Assembly: GCA_963826475.1 (NCBI GenBank)
Contig: CAWGXC010000003.1
Coordinates: forward strand, 930,001 to 994,000
Source of the DNA: RHKX01 sp963826475
GTDB lineage: Bacteria; Actinomycetota; Thermoleophilia; Solirubrobacterales; 70-9
Reading direction: 5' to 3'
DNA: 64,000 bases
Shown here in pieces: positions 1-7,786 of this stretch. Numbering within the stretch: position 1 is the stretch's first letter; each line of letters begins with the position of its first letter. Under the pieces are notes generated by a model. It was given only the letters and a program-made list of their open reading frames with translations, did not search any database and had not been told where the DNA came from. A program made the position numbers and the translations under genes.

Positions 1-1325
1 AGCGAGCGGAGATCCCGCTCGAAACCCGGGTAGCTGATCGCGGCGGCCCCGAACCCCTCGACGAGCACGCCCTCCGCCGATGCGAGGCCCGCCACGGCGC
101 CGAGCATCGCGAGCCGATGATCTCCGCGGGACTCGACGACCCCACCGCGCAGGCCGCCGGTCCCGGTGACGACGAACCCGTCCTCGAGCGCCTCCGCCGT
201 GCCGCCGATGGCTCGCAGGGCGTCCACGACGCCGGCGATCCGGTCTGACTCCTTGTGGCGCAGCTCCTCGGCGCCGCGCACGGTCGTCTCCCCGTCGGCG
301 AAACAGCCGAGCAGGCCGACCAGCGGGAGCTCGTCGATCGCCAGCGCGACCTCGGCCGGCTCGACGCGGGTCCCGCGCAGATTGCTCGCTCTCGCGCGCA
401 CGCTCCCCACCGGCTCTCCCGCCTCGTGGCCGGTTTCGGTCACCTCCATGATGGCTCCCATTCGGTTGAGGATGCCGAGCAGGCCCACGCGGGTGGGATT
501 GAGACCGACGCCGGTGACCGTCAGGTCGCTGCGCCGCGTGATCAGCGCCGCAGCGAGATGGAAGGCGGCGGAGCTGAGGTCGCCGGGCACGCTCATGTCC
601 GGCAGCGAGATCCGCTCGACCGGCGAGACCGCGATTCGGCTCGGCACCGGGTCCGTCGGCAACGCCGGGTTGCGCTCGCTCTCAACCTCGACGCCGGCGG
701 CCGCGAGCATGCGCTCGGTGTGGTCGCGAGTCTCCGCCGGCTGGCGCAGGACCGTCGGGCCATCCGCGAGCAGGCCCGCAAGCAGCACGCACGACTTGAC
801 CTGCGCCGACGCCACCGGCATGCGGTACTCGATTCCGCTGAGCGCGCGTCCCGCGATCTTGACCGGAGGCCGTTCGCCCTCGGCCGCATCGAGCGCAGCT
901 CCCATCCGACGCAGGGGGTCGACCACACGGCCCATCGGGCGACCTCTGATCGAATCGTCTCCGTCGAGCACGAAGCGGCGGTCCTCCTGACCGGCGAGGA
1001 GGCCCGCGAGGAGCCGGATCAGCGTTCCCGCGTTGCCGACGTCGATCGCTCCCTCCGGCTCGCGCGCTCCGCGCAGACCGAAACCATCGATCGCCACGTC
1101 CATTCCCCCGTCCGGGCCGGTCGTCGCGATCTCGACTCCGGCCCCGAGGGCCGCGACTGCGCCGAGCGAGCTGCGGGTGTCGGCGGAGTCGAGGTAACGG
1201 GTGATGCGCGTCCGGCCCTCGCCGAATCCCGCGAGCAGCGCGGCGCGATGGGATATCGACTTGTCAGGGGGAGCGGTGAGGGAGCCCCTCAGGGAGCTCG
1301 CCGGCTCGAAGCGGGCGTCGGCCAT
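1..1325 (-). CDS. aroA: 3-phosphoshikimate 1-carboxyvinyltransferase (EPSP synthase), 3' end cut by window
   Basis: EPSP synthase joins shikimate-3-phosphate and phosphoenolpyruvate in the shikimate pathway in the cytoplasm. The frame opens at an ATG and carries the family motif PPDKSISHR at residues 19-27. It stays open for about 441 codons to the left window edge, where the closing signature SYPGFERDLRSL is already present, so only a few C-terminal residues are missing. The start lies 11 bases after the tyrA stop, so it should be the last visible gene of the leader-aroG-tyrA-aroA unit. The family assignment is secure; only the stop codon is unseen. Confidence 0.95.
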   Translation of the reverse strand, partial: MADARFEPASSLRGSLTAPPDKSISHRAALLAGFGEGRTRITRYLDSADTRSSLGAVAALGAGVEIATTGPDGGMDVAIDGFGLRGAREPEGAIDVGNAGTLIRLLAGLLAGQEDRRFVLDGDDSIRGRPMGRVVDPLRRMGAALDAAEGERPPVKIAGRALSGIEYRMPVASAQVKSCVLLAGLLADGPTVLRQPAETRDHTERMLAAAGVEVESERNPALPTDPVPSRIAVSPVERISLPDMSVPGDLSSAAFHLAAALITRRSDLTVTGVGLNPTRVGLLGILNRMGAIMEVTETGHEAGEPVGSVRARASNLRGTRVEPAEVALAIDELPLVGLLGCFADGETTVRGAEELRHKESDRIAGVVDALRAIGGTAEALEDGFVVTGTGGLRGGVVESRGDHRLAMLGAVAGLASAEGVLVEGFGAAAISYPGFERDLRS

Positions 1326-1336
1326 CGGCAGATCGC

Positions 1337-2431
1337 CTAGGGCTCCGGCGTCGCGACGGGAGCGACCGCGTGACCGAGGCCGGCGACGATCGCTGCGGCG
1401 CGATTGGCCTCGGCGGTCCCCCCGATCCAGAGCGTGATCGCTCCCGTCTTGGCGTCGGCGGCCGGAAACAACGCCATGTCCTCGATGTTGACTCCGGCCC
1501 CGGCGAGCGCGAGGGCGATCTCCGCGACCGTCCCGGGCTTGTTCTCGACCGAGACCTGAAGCTCGTGGAGGGGCGTGGCGGCGAGGTCGGCTTCGAGCAT
1601 GCGGCGGCGGTCTTCGCGAGCCTCTCCCTGCCACCTCGAGATGGCCTCGGGATCGCCTGCGCGGATCAACTCCGCTGCCGCGACGAGGCGCGCGACGACG
1701 CCGTCGATCTCGGTGGCGACCGCGTCGGAGTTCGAGCTGAAGATGTCGGCCCAGATGGAGGGATTGGCGCCGGCGACCCTGGTGGCGTCGCGGAAGCTTC
1801 GCCCGACCTCAGGAGGGCGCTCTGAGCCTGAGGTCCGGGCAGCGCCCGACGAGACGAGCACGTTTGCAAGGACGTGCGGCAGGTGACTGATGGACGCCAT
1901 CTCACGATCATGGGTAGCTGCCTCGATCGCCTGGGGACGGGCGCCGAGGTCGGCGATGAGGCGGTGGAGCCGGTCGAAGAGCACGCCCTCGGTCAGGGCG
2001 GTCGGCGTCAGATACCAGCGAGCGCCGTCGAACAGATCGGCGCGTGAGCCCTCCACGCCGGCGGTCTCGGCGCCGGCGAGGGGATGGCCGCCGATGAACC
2101 TGTGAGCTCCGTGGATCCCGGCGACCGCGTCGAGCAGGCCACGCTTGGTCGAGCCGACGTCGGTGACGATCGCCTCCGGGCCGGACGCGGCGATCGCGCC
2201 GCCGACCAGCCGCGGAAGCGCAGCGACCGGCGCCGCACAGAAGATGGCGTCGGCGCTCTCGACGGCTTCGAGGATCGTCTCGGCTCCTGAATCGAGCGCT
2301 CCCAACCGCAGGGCGGCCTCGAGGGTCGACGACTCCTCGTCGAAACCGACCACCTCGGCGCCGAGACGGGTCCGGGCCGCAAGCCCGATCGAGCCTCCGA
2401 TGAGCCCGACGCCGAGGACAGCGATCCTCAT
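1337..2431 (-). CDS. tyrA: prephenate dehydrogenase with C-terminal ACT domain
   Basis: Prephenate dehydrogenase makes 4-hydroxyphenylpyruvate for tyrosine synthesis using NAD(P)+. The N-terminus is a Rossmann fold with GVGLIGGSIG at residues 7-16. The helical dehydrogenase domain follows, with a conserved GGHPLAGAE motif near residue 115. An ACT domain fills roughly residues 285-355 (HELQVSVENKPGTVAEIA), the usual site for tyrosine feedback. The length (364 aa) is normal for the ACT-bearing form. It begins 6 bases after aroG, so translation is probably coupled and the gene lies under the same aromatic leader. Confidence 0.94.
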   Translation of the reverse strand: MRIAVLGVGLIGGSIGLAARTRLGAEVVGFDEESSTLEAALRLGALDSGAETILEAVESADAIFCAAPVAALPRLVGGAIAASGPEAIVTDVGSTKRGLLDAVAGIHGAHRFIGGHPLAGAETAGVEGSRADLFDGARWYLTPTALTEGVLFDRLHRLIADLGARPQAIEAATHDREMASISHLPHVLANVLVSSGAARTSGSERPPEVGRSFRDATRVAGANPSIWADIFSSNSDAVATEIDGVVARLVAAAELIRAGDPEAISRWQGEAREDRRRMLEADLAATPLHELQVSVENKPGTVAEIALALAGAGVNIEDMALFPAADAKTGAITLWIGGTAEANRAAAIVAGLGHAVAPVATPEP

Positions 2432-2437
2432 CGGGCC

Positions 2438-3520
2438 TCAGGCGCGATCGCGCCGGGCGCGGACCGCCTCCGCCAGACGATCGAGGACCACGCCCGTGCT
2501 CTCCCAATCCATGCAGGCATCGGTGATCGACTGACCGTAGACGAGCTCCCCATCACCCTCGAGATCCTGACGACCCGCAAGCAGAAAGGACTCGAGCATC
2601 ACCCCGACGATGCCGCGGTTGCCGGCGGCGATCTGGTCCGCAATGGCTTCGGCGACCTCTATTTGAGTGTCCGGATCCTTGCGACTGTTGTCATGGGAGG
2701 CGTCCACCACAATCCGCTCCGGCAACCCCACCGCGGCCAGGCGATCGAGGGCATCGGCCACCTCGACGGGGCCGTAGTTGGGCGCGGCCCGCCCGCCGCG
2801 GAGAATCACGTGCGCATCCGCGTTGCCCGATGTGTGCAGGATCGCCGGGGTGCCATCCGGATCGACGCCGGGGAAGGAGTGCCGGGCCGCGGCGGCGCGA
2901 ACCGCGTCGACCGCGACCTGAGCGTTGCCGTCGGTGCCGTTCTTGAAGCCGATCGGCATGGAGAGGCCGGAGCCGAGCTGACGGTGGATCTGGCTCTCCG
3001 TCGTCCTGGCCCCGATGGCCCCCCACGAGACCGCGTCGGAGATGTACTGCGGGGTGATCGGATCGAGGAACTCGCATCCGGTCGGGAGCCCGAGCCCGAG
3101 CACCTCGAGCAGCAGGCGCCGCGCCATCCGCAGGCCATTGTTGACGTCCCCCGAGTCGTCGAGATGGGGATCGTTGATCAAGCCCTTCCAGCCGGTGGTG
3201 GTACGCGGCTTCTCGAAGTAGACACGCATCACGATCAGCAGGTCGTCGCTCAGCTCGTCGGCGCTGGCGGCCAATCGGCGCGCGTACTCGCCGGCTGCCT
3301 CGACGTCGTGCACGCTGCACGGGCCAACGACCACCAGGAGCCGATCCTCGACGCCATCGAGCACGGCCGTCACCTCCTCGCGCCCGCGCCGCACGACGTC
3401 CGCCTCGGCAGGGGGAAGGGGTAGCTCGGCGAGCAACTCGGAGGGCCTGTTGAGCGGCTCGATCCGTTCGATTCGCCGATCGCGAATGCGTTCCGCCTGG
3501 GGTTTCATCACAACCATCAT
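2438..3520 (-). CDS. aroG: 3-deoxy-7-phosphoheptulonate (DAHP) synthase, class I AroG type
   Basis: This enzyme condenses erythrose-4-phosphate with PEP, the first committed step of the shikimate pathway. The 360-residue protein has the class I barrel signatures LLVVVGPCSVHD (about residues 61-72), MRVYFEKPRTTTGWKGL, GARTTESQIHR and IVVDASHDNS. It is the short AroG/AroF form, not the class II enzyme common in mycobacteria and streptomycetes. Two ATG codons lie close together (3520, 3517); a GGAGAGG ribosome site at 3531-3537 serves them. The leader ORF upstream suggests expression responds to charged Tyr, Trp and Phe tRNAs. Confidence 0.94.
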   Translation of the reverse strand: MMVVMKPQAERIRDRRIERIEPLNRPSELLAELPLPPAEADVVRRGREEVTAVLDGVEDRLLVVVGPCSVHDVEAAGEYARRLAASADELSDDLLIVMRVYFEKPRTTTGWKGLINDPHLDDSGDVNNGLRMARRLLLEVLGLGLPTGCEFLDPITPQYISDAVSWGAIGARTTESQIHRQLGSGLSMPIGFKNGTDGNAQVAVDAVRAAAARHSFPGVDPDGTPAILHTSGNADAHVILRGGRAAPNYGPVEVADALDRLAAVGLPERIVVDASHDNSRKDPDTQIEVAEAIADQIAAGNRGIVGVMLESFLLAGRQDLEGDGELVYGQSITDACMDWESTGVVLDRLAEAVRARRDRA

Positions 3521-3558
3521 CCGTCTTCGTCCTCTCCGGTGTCTCAGCGAGATCGTCT

Positions 3559-3638
3559 GGACCCGTCACGGGTCCGGGGCGGCGTCCGGAGGTCGGTTCG
3601 AGATCCTCGGGCAGGCCCTGGGGCCTGAGCCGGACGCC
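3559..3638 (-). promoter_or_regulatory. putative attenuator RNA structures between aromatic leader ORF and aroG
   Basis: Read on the minus strand, the RNA after the leader stop codon can fold several ways. Bases 3630-3638 (GGCGTCCGG) pair perfectly with 3581-3589 (CCGGACGCC). Inside that loop is a second hairpin, CAGGCCC/GGGCCTG at 3612-3627. A third, GGACCCG-TGA-CGGGTCC, occupies 3559-3575. The first stem starts at the last base of the leader stop codon, so a ribosome stalled at the aromatic codons or released at the stop would change which stems form. No U-run follows the last hairpin, so the output could be translational or Rho-dependent. The switching is inference; the pairings are visible. 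Confidence 0.55.
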
Positions 3639-3730
3639 TAGCTAAATCGCCAGTACCACGAATAGGCGTGCCGAAGGGCGCCACCGGAAACCGGAAGGGC
3701 GCGCGTGGAGAGGTTCGACAGGCCGCTCAT
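3638..3730 (-). CDS. aromatic amino-acid leader peptide (30 aa) upstream of aroG
   Basis: A 31-codon ORF (ATG to TAG) starts 8 bases after a promoter -10 element and ends 117 bases before the aroG ATG. Residues 22-30 read AYSWYWRFS: five of the last eight residues are Tyr, Trp or Phe, exactly the end products of the pathway whose first enzyme follows. Such clustering is the hallmark of ribosome-mediated attenuation leaders, as in trp operon leaders. The ATG has no Shine-Dalgarno sequence, but the promoter position suggests a leaderless or nearly leaderless mRNA. No product function is expected beyond sensing charged aromatic tRNAs. Confidence 0.8.
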   Translation of the reverse strand: MSGLSNLSTRALPVSGGALRHAYSWYWRFS

Positions 3731-3738
3731 TGCAGGCG

Positions 3739-3767
3739 TTTCTATCAGGCCGCCACCTCCGGCGCAA
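3739..3767 (-). promoter_or_regulatory. sigma70-type promoter for the aromatic leader/aroG-tyrA-aroA unit
   Basis: On the minus strand a -35-like TTGCGC (3762-3767) and a -10-like TAGAAA (3739-3744) are separated by exactly 17 bases. The -10 ends 8 bases before the leader ORF ATG at 3730, so transcription would begin at or just before that codon. The hexamers match the consensus at 3/6 and 4/6 positions; spacing and context raise the call above chance. Confidence 0.5.
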
Positions 3768-3786
3768 GAAACGGCCCTGCAATCAG

Positions 3787-4890
3787 CTAGAGAAGCGGGC
3801 TGAGGGCATCCAGGAACCGTTGATTCTCCCGCGGGGTGCCGAAGCTGACCCGGATGTGACCGGGACCGCCCAACGGCGTCCCGGGCCGGACGATCACCCC
3901 GGCCCGGCCGAGGCCCTCGACTATCGAGGCCTCATCGCGGTCACCGAGATCTACCCAGGAGAAGTTCGCCTGCGTCTGCGCCGTTCGGAGGCCGAGCCCG
4001 TGCAGCTCCTCCTCGACGCCGAGTCGTTCCGCGACGGTCTTCTCGACCCGGTCGAGGACGTCGTCGGCATGCAGGATCGCCTCCGCGCCGGCCGCCTGCG
4101 ACAACAGGTTGACGCTGAAGGGCTGGCGGACGGCGTCGACGGCCGCGCGGAAGCGGGCCGATCCAAGGGCGTAGCCGCAGCGCAGGCCGGCGAGGCCGTA
4201 GACCTTGCTGAACGTACGCAGCAGAACGAGGTTCGGAAAATCGTCGAGCAGGTCGACCGTGGCGTCAGGGTGGTCGAGGACCTGCATCTCGACATATGCC
4301 TCGTCGAGGATCACCGTCACGTGCGATGGGACCTTCTCCAGGAACTCGCCGACGCGATCGGGCGGTAGGCAGGTTCCCGTCGGGTTGTTCGGGTTGCAGA
4401 CGATCACCAGCTGGGTCGCCGCGGTGATCTCGGTGGCCATCGCGTCGAGGTCGTGCTCGTAGGCCTCGTTGAGCGGCACCCGGACCTCCCGCGCGCCGGC
4501 CAGCGGCGCGAGCTGCGGGTACATCGAGAACGAGGGCCACGCGAAGATCAGCTCGGCTCCCGGCTCACAGAGCGCCAGCGCCGCGGCCAGGAGGATCTCG
4601 CAGGACCCGTTGCTGACGGCGATGCCGCCCGGGTCCCGCTCGAAGCGATCGGCGATCCGGCCGCGCAGCAGCGACGCGTATTGATCGGGGTAGCGGTTGG
4701 CGCCCGCCGCCGCCCTGCCGACCGCCTCGAGGACCGCGGGGTGCGGGCCCCAAGGCGATTCGTTCGAGGCCAGCTTGATCACGTCCTCGGCCTCGTAGGT
4801 TCGGCGAGCTCGGTCGAGGTCCATCCCACCCTCGTAGTGGGGAAGGCGGGAGAGCTTGGCGGCGAAGTTGACGCCGGAGGCGGGGCTCAC
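3787..4890 (-). CDS. hisC: histidinol-phosphate / aromatic aminotransferase (HisC family)
   Basis: This is a fold-type I PLP aminotransferase of the HisC family (367 aa), with LASNESPWGPHP near the start, NPNNPTGT in the middle and the PLP lysine in TFSKVYGLAGLRCGY. I place the start at GTG 4890, which shares a GTGA overlap with the aroH stop and begins VSPASGVNF. A longer upstream frame gives low-complexity residues with no family similarity. Its place between chorismate mutase and DAHP synthase/tyrA suggests it transaminates aromatic 2-oxo acids (phenylpyruvate, hydroxyphenylpyruvate), a role known for some actinobacterial HisC paralogues. A histidine role cannot be excluded from sequence. 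Confidence 0.88.
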   Translation of the reverse strand: MSPASGVNFAAKLSRLPHYEGGMDLDRARRTYEAEDVIKLASNESPWGPHPAVLEAVGRAAAGANRYPDQYASLLRGRIADRFERDPGGIAVSNGSCEILLAAALALCEPGAELIFAWPSFSMYPQLAPLAGAREVRVPLNEAYEHDLDAMATEITAATQLVIVCNPNNPTGTCLPPDRVGEFLEKVPSHVTVILDEAYVEMQVLDHPDATVDLLDDFPNLVLLRTFSKVYGLAGLRCGYALGSARFRAAVDAVRQPFSVNLLSQAAGAEAILHADDVLDRVEKTVAERLGVEEELHGLGLRTAQTQANFSWVDLGDRDEASIVEGLGRAGVIVRPGTPLGGPGHIRVSFGTPRENQRFLDALSPLL

Positions 4891-5315
4891 TGAGCGGAGT
4901 GTAGGTCGGAGCGCAGGCCGCGAGCCGCGCCGATGTAGACGTGCGCCGGGGAGTGATCGCCGGGCGCGTAGTAGTGGACCATCGCGCGGATGACCCGCTC
5001 CATGGCACCCGGGACCGCGATCTCGCGGGTGCATAGCAGCGGCACCTCGTCGAGGCCGATCTCGCGCGCCGCGACCGCCGGGAACTCCGCATCGAGGTCG
5101 TCGGTGCAGGTCAGGATGCAGCTGATCAACCGTCCCGCCTCGAGCTCGTTGCGGGCGATCATCTCGCGCAGAAGCTCGTCGGTCGAGCTGAGGATCGACT
5201 CGCGATCGTTGCGCTCGGCCTGCACGGCACCGCGCAGCGCGAAGACGCGTTCCCCGCGCTCCTCGCTCACCTCGCTCACCTCGCTGCGCTCTTGGTGCTC
5301 ATCGAAGCTCGGCAT
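4887..5315 (-). CDS. aroH: chorismate mutase, AroH class
   Basis: Chorismate mutase rearranges chorismate to prephenate. The protein belongs to the small trimeric AroH (Bacillus-type) class: FALRGAVQAERND near residue 25, TCTDDLDAEFPAVAAREIG in the middle and a C-terminal HVYIGAARGLRSDL. The ATG at 5315 overlaps the end of rluB by 17 bases and gives a 20-residue acidic extension built on a repeated 9-bp unit. Two in-frame GTG codons within that repeat would give a more typical N-terminus, so the true start is uncertain. The stop overlaps the hisC GTG. Confidence 0.9.
   Translation of the reverse strand: MPSFDEHQERSEVSEVSEERGERVFALRGAVQAERNDRESILSSTDELLREMIARNELEAGRLISCILTCTDDLDAEFPAVAAREIGLDEVPLLCTREIAVPGAMERVIRAMVHYYAPGDHSPAHVYIGAARGLRSDLHSAQ
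5261..5287. repeat. three tandem copies of a 9-bp unit in the aroH 5' region
   Basis: On the plus strand the unit CCTCGCTCA is repeated at 5261-5269 and 5270-5278, followed by CCTCGCTGC at 5279-5287. On the coding strand the units give repeated Ser-Glu-Val/Glu at the start of the chorismate mutase. Copy number could vary by slippage without breaking the frame. Confidence 0.8.
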
Positions 5316-5997
5316 CCTTCCAGAGCCGCTTGATCTCCGGACGGGTGAGCTGACGGGCCTCGCCCTCCGCCAGCTTGCCGAGCTCCAGCGACGCGAAGCG
5401 GGTGCGGCGCAGCGAGATGACCTTGTTGCCGACCCGCTCGACCATCCTCCGGACCTGTCGGTTGCGACCCTCCCGGATCGTCACCTCGATGAAGTTCGAG
5501 CCCGTTCCGGTCACCTCGGCCGGCCTGGTCGGCCCGTCCTCGAGCTTGACGCCCTCGCGAAGCCGCTTGATCTGGCTCTCCGTCGCCGGCTTGTGCAGCC
5601 GGGCGACGTAGGTCTTCGGGACCCCGTAGCGAGGGTGGGTCAGGCGGTTCGCCAGCTCGCCGTCGTTGGTGAGCAGGATGAGGCCCGTCGATTCGGCGTC
5701 GAGGCGACCCACCGGGTAGAGGCGGCGCTCCGACGCGACGAGGTCGGTGACCGCGCGGCGGCGGCCGGGCTCGCGGGCGGTCGAGGTCACGTTCTCCGGC
5801 TTGTTCAGCGCCCAGACCTCGTGCGGCTCGGGCATCACCGCCACCCCGTTGACCGTCACACCGCTGGAGGCGTCGACGTCGCGGGCGGGGTCGGTGACCT
5901 TCTCACCGCCGACCCGCACCACCCCGTGGCCGATCAGCTGCTCGGCGCCGCGACGGGAGGCGACGCCGCAATGGGCGAGGTACTTGGCGAGGCGCAT
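5299..5997 (-). CDS. rluB: rRNA pseudouridine synthase, RsuA/RluB family
   Basis: This enzyme isomerises a uridine in 23S (or 16S) rRNA. An N-terminal S4 RNA-binding domain (MRLAKYLAHCGVASRRGAEQLI) leads into the catalytic domain, with the active-site aspartate in YPVGRLDAESTGLILLTNDG at about residues 95-114. Later family motifs are KTYVARL and EGRNRQVRRM. The length (232 aa) is typical. In actinobacteria and firmicutes this gene commonly follows scpA-scpB, as here, with one ACT-domain gene inserted between. Confidence 0.93.
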   Translation of the reverse strand: MRLAKYLAHCGVASRRGAEQLIGHGVVRVGGEKVTDPARDVDASSGVTVNGVAVMPEPHEVWALNKPENVTSTAREPGRRRAVTDLVASERRLYPVGRLDAESTGLILLTNDGELANRLTHPRYGVPKTYVARLHKPATESQIKRLREGVKLEDGPTRPAEVTGTGSNFIEVTIREGRNRQVRRMVERVGNKVISLRRTRFASLELGKLAEGEARQLTRPEIKRLWKDAELR

Positions 5998-6006
5998 GAG
6001 GTCAAG

Positions 6007-6393
6007 CTAGCGGTCGTCCGCGCTCACGTGGTGTCCTGCAAGCCGGAGCGCGGCGATGGTGGCGTCCAGCCGATTCCTCGGAACGAGCATGTAGTCGGTC
6101 TCGTAGCTGGAGACCGCGAAGATCGGAATCCCGGTCCGCTCGAGCGGAGTCAGCAGCGCGACGAGGACGCCGGTCAGCGAAAGATCCAAGCTCCCTGCGA
6201 CCCGCAGCGCTCGCCAACCCTCGGATCTCTCGACGCCCTCGGGCACCGAACGTCCAGGGCAGACGACCGACAGCTCCTCCGCTGTCCGAACCGTGGCGAC
6301 GAGATCGCCCGAAGCCCAACCGGGATGGCGATCGCCGGGGTCGAGCCTGCAGATCGCGAACTCCTCCTCCAGCAACAGGAGGTCGAGCTTCAT
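6007..6393 (-). CDS. stand-alone ACT-domain protein (CASTOR/ACT_7-like)
   Basis: This is a 128-residue cytoplasmic protein resembling free-standing ACT amino-acid-binding proteins. The first half ends with WRALRVAGSLDLSLTGVLVALLTPLERTGIPIFAVSSYETDYMLVPRNRLDATIAALRLAGH, the classic ACT_7 pattern of a Leu/Gly-rich strand-helix followed by SSYETDY. No catalytic domain is attached, so a sensory or allosteric role is likely, but the ligand is unknown. Its ATG directly abuts the scpB stop (TGAATG) and it precedes rluB by 9 bases, so it is part of the scpA-scpB-rluB-aroH-hisC operon. Confidence 0.8.
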   Translation of the reverse strand: MKLDLLLLEEEFAICRLDPGDRHPGWASGDLVATVRTAEELSVVCPGRSVPEGVERSEGWRALRVAGSLDLSLTGVLVALLTPLERTGIPIFAVSSYETDYMLVPRNRLDATIAALRLAGHHVSADDR

Positions 6394-6978
6394 TCAGGCT
6401 TCGGAGCGCTGCTCGCCCGCCTTCAGCAGCCGCTCTCGGAGCTCCGCTGCGTCCTCCGGCGTCGGGTCGAACGCGGCGACGTCGGGGAGCGAATCGAGGC
6501 CGGTGAGCCCGAACAGCCGCTCGAACAGCTCCGTCGTCCGGTAGATCACGGCGCCGAAGCGGGAACGGCCGTGCTCCTCGATCAGGCCGCGCTCGGCGAG
6601 GGTCTGCACACCGGACTCGGAGCTGACGCCGCGGATCCGCGCGATCTCCGGGCGGGAGACCGGCTGCAGGTAGGCGACGATCGCAAGCGTCTCGGCCTGG
6701 GCCTGGGTCAGCGGCGGCGTCTTCGGGCGGGCGAGCAGGCGGCGCGCCGCGAGCTCGGCGACCGGGTCCGTCGCAAGGGCGTACCCGCCGCCGACCTCAC
6801 GCAGGACCAGGCCGCGCTTGCCGGGGGCAAGCTCCTCGGAGAGGAGGTCCAACGCGTTGCGCACCTGGACCTCGCTCGTCTCGCAGGCCTCGATCAGCTC
6901 ACCGACCGGAACCGGGTCGGGCGAGAGGAAGAGCAGGGCCTCGATCGTCCTGGCTAGCTCCGCGGCGCTCCCGTTCAC
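6394..6978 (-). CDS. scpB: segregation and condensation protein B
   Basis: ScpB is the winged-helix kleisin partner of the SMC-ScpAB condensin. The protein starts VNGSAAELARTIEALLFLSPDPV, and contains GGYALATDPVAELAARRL and LSQAQAETLAIVAYLQPVSRPEIARIRG-like winged-helix motifs followed by LIEEHGRSRFGAVIYRTTELFERLFGL. I chose the GTG at 6978, which forms a GTGA overlap with the scpA stop and matches the usual N-terminus. A longer frame exists but adds an unsupported Arg-rich tail. The result is 194 residues, normal for the family. Confidence 0.93.
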   Translation of the reverse strand: MNGSAAELARTIEALLFLSPDPVPVGELIEACETSEVQVRNALDLLSEELAPGKRGLVLREVGGGYALATDPVAELAARRLLARPKTPPLTQAQAETLAIVAYLQPVSRPEIARIRGVSSESGVQTLAERGLIEEHGRSRFGAVIYRTTELFERLFGLTGLDSLPDVAAFDPTPEDAAELRERLLKAGEQRSEA

Positions 6979-7724
6979 GACGCCACCTCCCGACGCCGTC
7001 TCTCGGCGCCGCCGCTGATCGAGATCGGACCGAAGTTGCTCGACTGCGACCACGTGGCCTCACCCTTCTTGTGCATCTCGAGCAGGGCGAAGATGGTCAC
7101 GGCCTGGGTCAGCCGGTCCTCCTTGCCGAAGGCTTGATCGAAGTCGACGTTGCGCGCACGCGAGAGCAGCCCGCGCAGGACCTCGAGCCGTAACTCGAGC
7201 GAAACGGTCGGGCGGATGTGGCTTGTGTCCACGGCGGGCGGGGAGCGCAGGAGATCGCCGAGGGCCGAGCCGAGCCGATCGGGGTCGTAGGCCTTGCGGG
7301 CGGCATCCAGGGAGACGCGACGGAGGTCGGCGGGAAGGGGAGCCGACCGGTACAGGTATGGGCGCTCGGCCTCGAAGCGGCGAGCGAGCTCGGCCCCGGC
7401 GTCCTTGTAGCGGCGGTATTCGAGCATCCGCGCCAGCAGCTCGTCCGCGGCCTCCTCGGGCCCGAGGTCGAGCTCGGCCTCCTCCGCCTCCGGCAGCATC
7501 AGGCGGGACTTGAGCTCGAGCAGGGCGGCGATCAGGACGAGGAACTCGGTGGCCGCCTCGAGGTCCAGCTCACCGGTTTCCTCGAGCCGAGCGATGTACG
7601 CGACGACGACCTCGCCGAGTTGGACCTCGAGCAGGCTGATCTCCTCGCGCAGCACGATCGCCAGCAGTAGGTCGAACGGCCCGGCGAAGACGTCGAGGTC
7701 GAGCTCGAGATCGGCAGAGCGCAC
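6975..7724 (-). CDS. scpA: segregation and condensation protein A (kleisin)
   Basis: ScpA bridges the SMC heads in the chromosome-organising condensin. The family N-terminus is VRSADLELDLDVFAGPFDLLLAIVLREEISLLEV, followed by an acidic linker and the C-terminal winged helix (FDQAFGKEDRLTQAVTIFALLEMHKKGEA). I start at GTG 7724, which places VFAGPFDLLL near residue 12; an upstream in-frame codon would add 16 unsupported residues. It is the first gene of the scpA-scpB-ACT-rluB-aroH-hisC run. Confidence 0.9.
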   Translation of the reverse strand: MRSADLELDLDVFAGPFDLLLAIVLREEISLLEVQLGEVVVAYIARLEETGELDLEAATEFLVLIAALLELKSRLMLPEAEEAELDLGPEEAADELLARMLEYRRYKDAGAELARRFEAERPYLYRSAPLPADLRRVSLDAARKAYDPDRLGSALGDLLRSPPAVDTSHIRPTVSLELRLEVLRGLLSRARNVDFDQAFGKEDRLTQAVTIFALLEMHKKGEATWSQSSNFGPISISGGAERRRREVAS

Positions 7725-7786
7725 GCCCCAAGAGTAGGCCCGGGAGCGGTCGGGAACCGCGTGCGGGGCCACCCGATCGCAGGAAC

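Noticed and set aside
255..1340. long plus-strand ORF antisense to aroA
   Set aside because: It is a GC-rich shadow frame, Arg/Ala/Gly-rich and without family motifs, opposite a clear EPSP synthase. The same applies to many antisense frames in the window.
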